Positions 54,848-63,617 of a stretch of 64,000 nt of DNA are shown piece after piece. A program made the translations under genes and the position numbers. Positions within the stretch are counted from its first letter, which is position 1. Each line of letters starts with the position of its first letter. Under the pieces are notes generated by a model. It was not told the origin of the DNA, searched no databases, and saw only the letters and a program-made list of their open reading frames with translations. The DNA comes from JAZKHT01 sp040385245 (GTDB taxonomy: Bacteria; Pseudomonadota; Alphaproteobacteria; Rhodobacterales; Rhodobacteraceae): contig JAZKHT010000004.1 in assembly GCA_040385245.1 (NCBI GenBank), positions 124,001-188,000 of the forward strand, in the 5' to 3' direction.

Positions 54848-56178
54848 CGTCCCAAACCCTACCTCCGCTGACCCATGCGCGCATTTTTCGCATGGCGCTG
54901 CCCATCGTGCTGTCCAACGCAACGGTGCCCCTGTTGGGTGCCGTGGACACCGCCGTTGTGGGGCAGATGGGTCAGGCAGCCCCCATCGGGGCGGTGGGCC
55001 TGGGGGCGGTGGTGCTGGCCTCGGTCTACTGGATTTTCGGCTTTTTGCGCATGGGCACGTCGGGCCTCGTGGCGCAGGCGCATGGGGCGGGCGACCGGGC
55101 CGAACGCGCGGCCATCCTGATCCGGGCGCTGATGATCGGGGCCGTGGCGGGTAGCTTTTTCGTACTGGCGCAAGAACTGTTGATGGCGGCGGCCTTTGCA
55201 CTGGCCCCAGCTTCGCCCGAGGTAGAGGCGTTGTCGCGGCAGTATCTGACCATCCGCATCTGGGGCGCACCTGCGACGATTGCCCTTTACTCCGTATCGG
55301 GTTGGTTGGTGGCGACAGGACGGATGCAGGGCGTTCTGGTGTTGCAGCTTTGGATGAACGGGCTGAACATCGTGCTGGACCTGTGGTTTGTGATGGGCCT
55401 TGGCTGGGGCGTGCCTGGTGTTGCGTTTGCATCGCTGCTGGCTGAATGGAGCGGCCTTGCCCTTGGCCTGTGGCTGTGTCGCACGGAATTCGGCCCCCAC
55501 CTTGCTGAGGCTTTGGCCCGGTTGCGGGACCGCGTGGCGTTGCGCCGGATGCTGACTGTGAACGGTGACATCATGATCCGCACCGTGCTGCTGCAAGTCA
55601 GCCTGACGTCCTTTGTTTTTCTGGGGGCAGGGTTTGGCGATGTGGCGCTGGCGGCCAATCAGGTGTTGATGCAGTTCCTGTCTGTCACGGCCTATGCGCT
55701 GGACGGGTTCGCCTTTACCGCTGAGGCGCTGGTGGGGCAGGCGGTGGGCGCGCGGTCGGTGGCGGGGGTGCGGCGGTCGTCAGTGATGCTGGGTCAGTGG
55801 GGGGCGGCGGGTGCAATGGTTCTGGCGCTGATCTTTGCGCTGGCGGGCGGCGCGCTGATCGACTTGATGACCACCGCACCCGACGTGCGGGACACCGCCC
55901 GCATTTATTTGCCGTGGATGGTCGCCGTCCCGGTGATCGGCGTGGCAAGCTGGATTTTCGACGGCATTTTTATTGGCGCAACCCTGACGCGCGAAATGCG
56001 GCGCGCGATGATGATTTCGGTTGCGGTCTATGCCGTGGCGCTGTTGGTGCTGGTGCCCGCCTTTGGCAATCACGGGCTGTGGGCGGCGCTTTTGGTGATG
56101 AACGGCACCCGTGGACTGACCATGGCGGTGGCCTTTCCCGCAGCCGAGCGTAAGGCAGGCCGGTCAGGGGCCGACTAG
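54844..56178 (+). CDS. MATE family multidrug/toxin exporter, likely CTG start
   Basis: A 444-residue inner-membrane protein with twelve hydrophobic segments in two homologous halves, starting LPIVLSNATVPLLGAVDTAV. Known relatives exchange drugs or metabolites for Na+ or H+. No ATG, GTG or TTG lies at the homologous start. A CTG at 54844 does, with GGAGAG (54832-54837) six bases upstream, and it shares CTGA with the previous stop. The next in-frame ATG (54892) has no ribosome site, and the upstream GTG would overlap the thioesterase by 73 bases. Confidence 0.88.
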   Translation: MTSQTLPPLTHARIFRMALPIVLSNATVPLLGAVDTAVVGQMGQAAPIGAVGLGAVVLASVYWIFGFLRMGTSGLVAQAHGAGDRAERAAILIRALMIGAVAGSFFVLAQELLMAAAFALAPASPEVEALSRQYLTIRIWGAPATIALYSVSGWLVATGRMQGVLVLQLWMNGLNIVLDLWFVMGLGWGVPGVAFASLLAEWSGLALGLWLCRTEFGPHLAEALARLRDRVALRRMLTVNGDIMIRTVLLQVSLTSFVFLGAGFGDVALAANQVLMQFLSVTAYALDGFAFTAEALVGQAVGARSVAGVRRSSVMLGQWGAAGAMVLALIFALAGGALIDLMTTAPDVRDTARIYLPWMVAVPVIGVASWIFDGIFIGATLTREMRRAMMISVAVYAVALLVLVPAFGNHGLWAALLVMNGTRGLTMAVAFPAAERKAGRSGAD

Positions 56179-56196
56179 CCCCCCCTGCAGCAATGG

Positions 56197-56952
56197 TCAG
56201 GTCCGCATCAGGCGAAACGCGGCCGACGCCCCCCAGCCCGCAGCCACGGCCAAAATCAGCGACACCATGCCATAAATCAGCGGCTGTTCATGGGCGAGGG
56301 TGAAGAGATACCGCTCCAACCCCTCTTTCCGAACGCCGATCACCCGGTTTTGCGCGTCAATCACCCGGCCATCCCGCGTCAGGAACAGGCGCACCCGATA
56401 TTCGCCCTCGGTCAGATTGGACGGCAGGATCACATCGGCGCGGAACAGGGTTTCTTCCAGAAACTCCACCCGACCGGGCAGGATGCGATAGCTGCCGCTT
56501 TGTTGGCGAATGCGCAGCAAGGCGGCGATAAACGCGTCGGGGTCGCGCGCCTCGGAACTGATGCCGACGGCGCGGATAGCGCGGGGGATAGTGATCTGAT
56601 GCCGCAGGTTTTCCGTGTCGGACAGGATGCTGTCCAGCGGGCCGGTGGTGAGGACGGCGTAAAAGCTGGGCGCGCGGTCGATATGCACAGCCTCGTCGTT
56701 GATCCAGACGCCCAAGGTGCGATCCTTCTTGCGGATCACCAGCGGCGTTGCGGGGCCTTCGACGGTTACGATCACCTCAAGCGGGCTGACATCGGGCAAG
56801 GGGGCGTCCCGCTTGACCGCACCGTAGATCAAGATCTCGGACCCGTCGAAATCAGCGGTGATTGACACCCGGTTCTGGCTGAGCCCTGCCACAATTGATT
56901 CCGCCGCAGCGGGGCCGGCCAGCAGCAGGGCAAGGGCCAGCGCGCGGATCAT
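56197..56952 (-). CDS. TIGR02186 family protein, exported and membrane anchored
   Basis: A 251-residue protein with a signal peptide (MIRALALALLLAGPAAA), a beta-rich periplasmic body (SIVAGLSQNRVSITADFDGS, DAPLPDVSPLEVIVTVEGP) and one C-terminal membrane helix (PLIYGMVSLILAVAAGWGAS). This is the TIGR02186 layout; members sit beside TauE-type transporters, as here, with a four-base overlap. Function unknown; it may act with the transporter. Confidence 0.85.
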   Translation of the reverse strand: MIRALALALLLAGPAAAESIVAGLSQNRVSITADFDGSEILIYGAVKRDAPLPDVSPLEVIVTVEGPATPLVIRKKDRTLGVWINDEAVHIDRAPSFYAVLTTGPLDSILSDTENLRHQITIPRAIRAVGISSEARDPDAFIAALLRIRQQSGSYRILPGRVEFLEETLFRADVILPSNLTEGEYRVRLFLTRDGRVIDAQNRVIGVRKEGLERYLFTLAHEQPLIYGMVSLILAVAAGWGASAAFRLMRT

Positions 56953-57866
56953 GGCAGCACGCCGGGCATGATCGAATACAGTTCCGCCGGACGCAGCAGC
57001 AGATCAAGTGCGATCTTGAACGACACTGCCAGCACCAGCAGCGCCAGCAGGATGCGCAACTGTTCGGCCCGCAACCGAACACCGACCCGCGCCCCGACCT
57101 GTGCCCCGATGACACCGCCCAAAATCAGCAGCATCGCCAGCAGGATATCGACCGTCTGGCTGGTGACGGCGTGCATGACAGTGGTAAAGGCCGTGACAAA
57201 GATGATCTGAAACAACGATGTGCCGACAACCACTTTGGTCGGCATCCCCAGCAGATAGATCATCGCGGGCACCATGATGAACCCGCCGCCCACCCCCATG
57301 ATGGCGGCCAGAAAACCAACCAGCGCGCCCACCATCGCGGGCGGCAGGACCGAGATATACAAACCCGACGCGCGGAACTTCACCTTCAACGGCAGCCGAT
57401 GCACCCAGGTGTGGACATGGCTGCGCCGCACCGGGCCGCCCTTTTTGGTGCGGAACCAGGCGCGCAGGCTTTCCTGCAACATCATCGCGCCGATCAGGCC
57501 CAGAAACAGCACATAGGACAGTTGCACGAACAGATCGACCTGCCCGCGCGCCGTCATGATGGCGAAAACCCAGATCCCAAAGACCGAACCGATCATGCCG
57601 CCGACCAGCAGCACGATCCCCATGCGGAAATCGACGGCCTTGCGCTTCATCTGCGCCAGCACCCCCGATACCGAGGATGCGACGACCTGATTTGCGCCCG
57701 TCGCCACGGCCACAGCAGGCGGAATGCCGATAAAGAACAGCAATGGCGTGATCAGAAAGCCACCACCGACACCGAACATGCCAGACAAAAAGCCCACGAT
57801 TCCGCCAAGGCCCAACAAAAGAAAGGCGTTGATCGAAACCTCGGCGATGGGGAGGTAAAGCTGCAT
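56949..57866 (-). CDS. TauE/SafE (TSUP) family membrane transporter
   Basis: A 305-residue protein with about eight membrane helices and the repeated TSUP glycine motif: GFLSGMFGVGGGFLITPLL in the first half and GFLAAIMGVGGGFIMVPAM in the second. Members export sulfite, sulfoacetate or related anions. The start at MQLYLPIAEV (57866) fits the family. It is coupled to the TIGR02186 gene. Confidence 0.9.
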   Translation of the reverse strand: MQLYLPIAEVSINAFLLLGLGGIVGFLSGMFGVGGGFLITPLLFFIGIPPAVAVATGANQVVASSVSGVLAQMKRKAVDFRMGIVLLVGGMIGSVFGIWVFAIMTARGQVDLFVQLSYVLFLGLIGAMMLQESLRAWFRTKKGGPVRRSHVHTWVHRLPLKVKFRASGLYISVLPPAMVGALVGFLAAIMGVGGGFIMVPAMIYLLGMPTKVVVGTSLFQIIFVTAFTTVMHAVTSQTVDILLAMLLILGGVIGAQVGARVGVRLRAEQLRILLALLVLAVSFKIALDLLLRPAELYSIMPGVLP

Positions 57867-57947
57867 GCGGTGGGGATGGGTCGAAAAAAGGTGCCTGTTG
57901 ACCAAGGGTTGCGCCCCTTTGGCCCCGTTGTCAAACGCGCGGGCCTC

Positions 57948-58754
57948 TCATCGGAGGTGGCGAAGGAAATGCCTTAACACACGTTCCAGTTTTGCCGCAC
58001 CCAAGGGGGCCATCGCCTTTGTATGCTCGTGGCTGATCTGTTCGTCCGACAGGCCCGCCGCCATGTTGGTGATGGTGGAAATGGCCGCAACCCGCAGCCC
58101 CAGAAAGCGCGCAAGGATCACTTCGGGCACCGTCGACATGCCCACCGCATCCCCGCCCAGACTGCGGATCGCGCGAATCTCGGCGGGCGTTTCGAACGAC
58201 GGGCCGGAATACCAGGCATACACCCCTTCGGGCAACGGCACGTCTTCCGCCTTGGCGCTGGCGGTCAGTGCGGCCCGCAGGTCGGGGTCATGTGCCGCTG
58301 TCATCGGCACGAACCGCGCATCGGTCTTTTCACCGATCAGCGGGTTCAGGCCGGAAAAGTTGATGTGATCCGACAGCATCATCAGATCGCCGGGCCGGAT
58401 GTCCGCGCGCAGCGATCCTGCGGCGTTGGTGGCGATCAACGCGCTTGCCCCCAGGCCATGCAACACCGTCAGGGGCAGACGCATCGCGCTAGGATTGCCA
58501 TTCTCATAGTAATGTTCGCGCGCGCCAAAGACCGCGACGCGCACCCCTTCCAGATCACCGATCACAAGGTTCGGATTGTGTCCGGACACGCCAATATGCG
58601 GAAAACCGGGCAGATCGGCGTAAGGGATGGTCACGCCGCTGACCGCGCCCGCCAGATGCCCCAGGCCCGACCCCAGGATCAGACCCAGCCGCACCGGGGC
58701 ATTCCCGGCGCGGGCGCGGATCAGGGACAGGCAGTCCTCAACGTTCTTTGACAT
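57948..58754 (-). CDS. Purine nucleoside phosphorylase
   Basis: A 268-residue class II (trimeric) PNP. It has GLILGSGLGHLA, the phosphate-site GAREHYYE, ATNAAGSLRADI and the GPSFETPAEIRAIRSLGGDAVGM segment split across the active site. It splits purine nucleosides with phosphate into base and ribose-1-phosphate. It ends the nucleoside importer operon, overlapping the second permease gene by 17 bases, so uptake and breakdown are coupled. Confidence 0.93.
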   Translation of the reverse strand: MSKNVEDCLSLIRARAGNAPVRLGLILGSGLGHLAGAVSGVTIPYADLPGFPHIGVSGHNPNLVIGDLEGVRVAVFGAREHYYENGNPSAMRLPLTVLHGLGASALIATNAAGSLRADIRPGDLMMLSDHINFSGLNPLIGEKTDARFVPMTAAHDPDLRAALTASAKAEDVPLPEGVYAWYSGPSFETPAEIRAIRSLGGDAVGMSTVPEVILARFLGLRVAAISTITNMAAGLSDEQISHEHTKAMAPLGAAKLERVLRHFLRHLR

Positions 58755-59706
58755 ACGGCTCTCCCCCGGCGCGGGGCGGGATCGCCTTGCCAACGACCCC
58801 GGCTAGGACAACTACGGTCAAAATATAGGGCAGCGCGTCCAGTGCCGGAACGGGTATGGACAGGCCGATGGTCTTTTCGATCACATCGGGCCGCAGCGCC
58901 AGCGCCTGCAAAAAGCCGAACAGCAGTGTCGCGTACAGGCAGTACCAGGGCCGCCATTTCGCAAAGATCAACGCGGCCAGCGCAATATATCCGCGCCCCG
59001 CCGTCATTTCGCGCCCGAAGCCTGCTTGCAGGCCGGTCGCCATATAGGCCCCGGCCAAACCGCACAGAACCCCGGTGATCAGCACGGCCGTATAGCGCAA
59101 CCGCACGACCGAAACCCCGGCAGTATCCACCGAAGCCGGGTTTTCCCCCACGGCGCGCAAGCGCAGGCCGAACCGCGTGCGAAACAGCACCCACCACGAC
59201 AGCGGCACCATCAGAAGCGCCACATAGACAAGGATCGTGTGGCCCGACAGCACCTCGTGATAAAACGGGCCAAGGATCGGCACATCGCGCAACGTATCGG
59301 CAAAGGGCAGGGTTATACTGGAAAACCGCGCGTCGCCAGACAGGGGCGGCGTTCGCCCGCCCTGACCGAACATCCGTTGCGCCACCAGAACCGTAACGCC
59401 GGACGCGACAAAGTTAAGCGCCACTCCGGAAATCAGCTGATTGCCGCGAAAGGTGATCGATGCCACGCCATGCACCAGCGCAAACAGCAACGCCCCCGCC
59501 ACCCCGGCGCACAGCCCGATCCAGACCGACCCGGTGAGGGCGGCAACGGCACCCGAACTCATCGCGGCCATCAGCATCTTGCCTTCCAGCCCGATGTCGA
59601 ACACGCCCGCCCGTTCCGAATACAGTCCGGCCAGACAGGCCAGCAGCAGCGGCGTGGCAAGGCGCAATGTCGCGTCCAGCATCTGCAGAAGCGTTGCGTA
59701 ATCCAT
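58738..59706 (-). CDS. Nucleoside ABC importer permease (second subunit)
   Basis: A 322-residue inner-membrane permease of the BPD_transp_2 type with about nine hydrophobic segments; the LYSERAGVFDIGLEGKMLMAA motif is the hallmark of the BMP/nucleoside importer branch. The start at MDYATLLQ (59706) shares one base with the stop of the first permease. It forms the channel with the upstream permease. Confidence 0.9.
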   Translation of the reverse strand: MDYATLLQMLDATLRLATPLLLACLAGLYSERAGVFDIGLEGKMLMAAMSSGAVAALTGSVWIGLCAGVAGALLFALVHGVASITFRGNQLISGVALNFVASGVTVLVAQRMFGQGGRTPPLSGDARFSSITLPFADTLRDVPILGPFYHEVLSGHTILVYVALLMVPLSWWVLFRTRFGLRLRAVGENPASVDTAGVSVVRLRYTAVLITGVLCGLAGAYMATGLQAGFGREMTAGRGYIALAALIFAKWRPWYCLYATLLFGFLQALALRPDVIEKTIGLSIPVPALDALPYILTVVVLAGVVGKAIPPRAGGEPYVKER

Positions 59707-60851
59707 CACGCCACCGCCTTTCGCTGCGTGCGGAAGAACAGGCCCAGCATCATCCGCACCATCTGATCCAGTGCCCCGGTGAACAGGATCACCAAACCCT
59801 GCACCACGGTTCGCAACTCGATCGGGATCGACGTCCACATGCCAAGTTCGGCCCCGCCCTGATACAGAAAGCCGAACAGGATCGCTGCCAGAAACACGCC
59901 CAAGGGATGGTTGCGCCCCATCAGCGCCACCGCGATGCCGATGAACCCCGCCCCTTCGGCCGAGTTTTGCAGCAACCGCTCGCTTTCGCCCATGACGTTG
60001 TTGATCGCCATCATCCCCGACAGCGCGCCCGAGATCAGCATGGCGACCATGATGATCTTGAACGACGAAATGCCCGCGTAATTCGCGGCCTTTTCCGATT
60101 TGCCAAAGGCGCGGATTTCATACCCCAACCGGGTGCGCCACATCAGTGCCCAGACGACAAAGCATGCGGCCACGGCGATGAAGAACGTGACATTGGCCGG
60201 CACACGCTCGTACACCGCCAGCCCGTCCTGCCCCAACTTTACCGCACCATCGGGGCCGTATTTCAGGAAGAGGTTCTGGATCAGCGGAATATCGTGCAGC
60301 GCGGGCAACTTGGCCCCTTCGGGAAACCGGGCCGAGGCCGGGTCCATCTGCCCCGCAGGGCGCAGCACATTGACCAGCAGATAGATCAGCAGCGCCGCCG
60401 CAATATAGTTGAACATGATCGTCGTGATCACGATGTGGCTGCCGCGCTTGGCCTGCAACCACGCAGGGATTGCGGCCCATGCCGCCCCGAACACCGCCGC
60501 GCCGACCATCGCCGCCATCAGCGCCAGCGTCCAATGCGGCCAGGGCAGCGCCAGACAGACCAGCGCCACGCCAAGCCCCCCCAGCTGTGCCTGCCCTTCG
60601 CCGCCGATGTTGAACAGGCTGCCGTGAAAGGCCACCGTCACCGCAAGCCCGGTAAAGATGAAACTGGTCGCGTAGTACAGCGTATAGCCCCAGGCGTAGG
60701 GCGAACCGACGGCGCCTTCGACCATCACGCGCAGCGCTTCCATCGGGCTTTGTCCAATGGCCAGCAGCACGCCCGCCGACACCAGCGCCGCCAGCAACAG
60801 GCTGATCAACGGCACCAGCACCACATCGGCCCATGTTGGCAGTTTGGTCAT
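59706..60851 (-). CDS. Nucleoside ABC importer permease (first subunit)
   Basis: A 381-residue permease of the same family with an N-terminal extension and the motif HGSLFNIGGEGQAQLGGLG. It is paired with the next permease in a heterodimeric channel. It overlaps the ATPase gene by four bases. Confidence 0.9.
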   Translation of the reverse strand: MTKLPTWADVVLVPLISLLLAALVSAGVLLAIGQSPMEALRVMVEGAVGSPYAWGYTLYYATSFIFTGLAVTVAFHGSLFNIGGEGQAQLGGLGVALVCLALPWPHWTLALMAAMVGAAVFGAAWAAIPAWLQAKRGSHIVITTIMFNYIAAALLIYLLVNVLRPAGQMDPASARFPEGAKLPALHDIPLIQNLFLKYGPDGAVKLGQDGLAVYERVPANVTFFIAVAACFVVWALMWRTRLGYEIRAFGKSEKAANYAGISSFKIIMVAMLISGALSGMMAINNVMGESERLLQNSAEGAGFIGIAVALMGRNHPLGVFLAAILFGFLYQGGAELGMWTSIPIELRTVVQGLVILFTGALDQMVRMMLGLFFRTQRKAVA

Positions 60852-62431
60852 TTCGCAGCCTCCGCCGAGACGCCGGCCATCAGCAGGCCAAGCGCACGCT
60901 CGTTTGTCGTTTCGGGGTCGGCGTGGCCGATCAGGCGGCCATCGAACATCACGGCGATGCGGTCGGACAGCGACATAATCTCATCCAGTTCCACCGACAC
61001 CAGCAAGATCGCCTTGCCCGCATCGCGCAGTGCCACGATCTGGTTGTGGATGAATTCGATCGCACCAATGTCCACGCCGCGCGTCGGCTGGCCGATCAGC
61101 AGCAGGTCAGGGTTCCGCTCCATCTCGCGGGCGACAACGATCTTTTGCTGGTTGCCGCCGGAAAACGACTTCGCTGCCAGCGTCGGGATAGGTGGGCGCA
61201 CGTCATAGCGTTCCATCTTTTTCGCGGTGTCGGCGCGCAGGGCGTCATTGTCCATGAACAGCGCGTTCTTCTGGTATTCGGGCGCGTTGTGATAGCCGAA
61301 GGCCACGTTTTCCCACGCGCTGAAATCCATGATCAGGCCAAGGCTTTGCCGGTCTTCGGGCACATGGGCGATGCCTGCCGCGCGCCGGGTCTGGCCATTG
61401 GCCTGCGCACCGGTCAGCGGCAGGTCCACCCCGTTCAGGGTGATCCGCCCCGTCGCGCGCGCGATGCCGCCCAACGCCTCAAGCAGTTCTGACTGACCGT
61501 TGCCCGCAACCCCCGCGATTCCCAAAATCTCGCCGGCGCGTATTTCGAACGAAACACCCTTCAGGCGTTCGACCCCGTGTTCATCCTTGACCCGCAGGTC
61601 CTGCACCACCAGCACCGACTTGCCCGGAGTGGCGGGGCCTTTTTCCACCTCTAGCAACACTTTGCGGCCCACCATCAATTCGGCCAGCGCCTCGGGGCTG
61701 GAGTCGGCGGTATGGACCGTGCCGACCATGGTGCCGCGCCGCATGACGCTGACGTTATCCGTCGCCTCCATGATCTCGCGTAGCTTGTGGGTGATCAGGA
61801 TGATGGTTTTTCCCTGTTCTTTCAGCCCCTTCAGGATGCGGAACAGATGGTCCGCCTCGGCCGGCGTCAGAACCCCGGTGGGTTCGTCCAAGATCAGGAT
61901 ATCGGCCTGCCGGTAAAGTGCCTTCAGGATTTCCACCCGTTGCTGGTGGCCCACGGACAGATCCTCGATCAGCGCATCGGGATCGACATCCAGTTCGTAT
62001 TCGCGGCTCAGGTCTGCCAGCACCTTGCGCGCGGCGGCAAGCGAGCCTTTCAGCAACGCGCCGCTTTCGGCCCCGAGAATGACATTCTCAAGCACCGTGA
62101 AATTCTGCACCAGCTTGAAATGCTGGAAAACCATGCCGATGCCTGCGCGGATGGCGCTTTGGCTGTCGGGGATGGCAGTCAGTTTGCCATTGATGAAAAT
62201 CTCGCCCGAGTCGGCTTTGTAAAAGCCGTAGAGGATCGACATCAATGTCGATTTCCCCGCGCCGTTTTCACCGATGATGCCGTGGATCGTGCCGCGCGGC
62301 ACCTGCACGGTGATGTCCTTGTTCGCCTGAACCGTGCCAAAGGCCTTGGATATGCCCTTCAACTCGATCGCAAAGGGCGAAAGCGGGGCGGCAGTTGCCT
62401 GCCGCCCCCCCTTTTCTGGCGTAACGGCCAT
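60848..62431 (-). CDS. Nucleoside ABC importer ATPase, double nucleotide-binding domain
   Basis: A 527-residue protein with two ABC domains in tandem. The first has Walker A GENGAGKST (54-62) and signature LSVGHQQRVEI. The second has a degenerate Walker A (GVAGNGQSE) and signature SGGNQQKIVV, the usual pattern in RbsA-like sugar and nucleoside ATPases. It powers import through the two permeases. It shares one base with the binding-protein gene upstream. Confidence 0.94.
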   Translation of the reverse strand: MAVTPEKGGRQATAAPLSPFAIELKGISKAFGTVQANKDITVQVPRGTIHGIIGENGAGKSTLMSILYGFYKADSGEIFINGKLTAIPDSQSAIRAGIGMVFQHFKLVQNFTVLENVILGAESGALLKGSLAAARKVLADLSREYELDVDPDALIEDLSVGHQQRVEILKALYRQADILILDEPTGVLTPAEADHLFRILKGLKEQGKTIILITHKLREIMEATDNVSVMRRGTMVGTVHTADSSPEALAELMVGRKVLLEVEKGPATPGKSVLVVQDLRVKDEHGVERLKGVSFEIRAGEILGIAGVAGNGQSELLEALGGIARATGRITLNGVDLPLTGAQANGQTRRAAGIAHVPEDRQSLGLIMDFSAWENVAFGYHNAPEYQKNALFMDNDALRADTAKKMERYDVRPPIPTLAAKSFSGGNQQKIVVAREMERNPDLLLIGQPTRGVDIGAIEFIHNQIVALRDAGKAILLVSVELDEIMSLSDRIAVMFDGRLIGHADPETTNERALGLLMAGVSAEAAK

Positions 62432-63426
62432 CAGAACGTCGCGGCCGGGCAGGTGTTGTCCGACATGTAGTCATGCACGACCAGCTCGCCCGATTTGATC
62501 TTTTCGGCGGCGGCGTCCACGGTGGCCTGCATTTCCGGCGTCACGAGCGATGCGTTGTTGTCGTCCATCGCATAGCCGACACCGTCATTCGCCAGACCCA
62601 TGACGTTGATGCCGGGGGTCAGGTTTTCGCCTTCCTTGAACGCCTCGTACACCGCGTTGTCGACGCGCTTGAGCATTGAGGTCAGGACCGAGCCGGGGTG
62701 CATGTAATTCTGGTTGCTGTCGACGCCGATGGACAGGATGCCTTCGTCCGCCGCCGCTTGCAGAACGCCCACCCCGGTGCCGCCCGCAGCAGCATAGATC
62801 ACGTCCGCGCCCTGGCTTTTCTGCGATTTGGCCAGTTCGGCACCCTTGACCGGGTCATTCCATGCGGCGGGTGTGGTACCGGTCATGTTCAGGATGACGG
62901 TCGCATCCGGGTTCACGGCCTTGACCCCTTGAGCATAGCCGCAGCCGAACTTGCGGATCAGCGGGATGTCCATGCCGCCGATAAAGCCGACCGTGCCGGA
63001 TTTCGACGCCTGTGCCGCCATCATGCCGACAAGGAACGATCCTTCGTGTTCATTGAACACCACCGATTTCACGTTGGGCTGGTCAACCACCATGTCGATG
63101 ATGCCGAACTTGGTGTCCGGGAAATCGGGGGCGACCTGACCCAGCACGTCGCCAAAGGCAAAGCCTGTCATGATGACGGGGTTGGCACCCGATTCCGCCA
63201 GACGGCGCAGCGCCTGTTCGCGCTGTGCTTCGGACTGCATCTCAAGTTCTTTGTAGGTGCCGCCGGTTTCCTTGGCCCAACGCTCGGCGCCATTGAAGGC
63301 CGCTTCGTTGAAGGATTTGTCGAACTTGCCCCCAAGGTCGAAGATGATCGCAGGCTCGGCTGCGGCAACGCCTGCGGTCAGCGCCAGCGTCGCCGCGGCA
63401 CCGAAAAGCTGTTTCAGGATGGTCAT
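62431..63426 (-). CDS. BMP family nucleoside-binding protein
   Basis: A 331-residue periplasmic binding protein of the Bmp/PnrA family, with a signal peptide (MTILKQLFGAAATLALTAG, then VAAAE) that has no lipobox Cys. The family motifs IIFDLGGKFDKSFNEAAFNG, HEGSFLVGMMAA and VGFIGGMDIPLI are present. Family members bind purine nucleosides, matching the PNP gene at the operon end. The start at 63426 gives the signal peptide. First gene of the five-gene operon. Confidence 0.92.
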   Translation of the reverse strand: MTILKQLFGAAATLALTAGVAAAEPAIIFDLGGKFDKSFNEAAFNGAERWAKETGGTYKELEMQSEAQREQALRRLAESGANPVIMTGFAFGDVLGQVAPDFPDTKFGIIDMVVDQPNVKSVVFNEHEGSFLVGMMAAQASKSGTVGFIGGMDIPLIRKFGCGYAQGVKAVNPDATVILNMTGTTPAAWNDPVKGAELAKSQKSQGADVIYAAAGGTGVGVLQAAADEGILSIGVDSNQNYMHPGSVLTSMLKRVDNAVYEAFKEGENLTPGINVMGLANDGVGYAMDDNNASLVTPEMQATVDAAAEKIKSGELVVHDYMSDNTCPAATF

Positions 63427-63617
63427 GGAAATCTCCCGGTTGTCGTTTGGTTCTTGTCGGTTTGCGCCACCCATCACCTCGGTCCGCCAGAGCGGTACGA
63501 GCAGGGCGGTTCGTCGCCAATTTAGGGCGAATGGCGCAAGGGTGGTCAACACCTATTTGTGGGCGCGGCGCGGCAGGTTTTATCTTCTGATCAAATTTCT
63601 GGCAGGCTGACCCTGCG
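63427..63617 (-). other. Promoter region of the nucleoside importer operon
   Basis: A 191-base gap between rimI and the binding-protein gene, both on the minus strand. It holds no supported gene. On the minus strand a TTGACC (63544-63549) could be a -35, but the nearest TAAATT is 19 bases away, so no exact promoter is called. Confidence 0.4.

Noticed and set aside
59667..61208. A 513-codon plus-strand frame opposite the nucleoside permease and ATPase genes.
   Set aside because: Antisense shadow; the translated text is His/Arg/Gln-rich with no fold, while the other strand matches transporters throughout.
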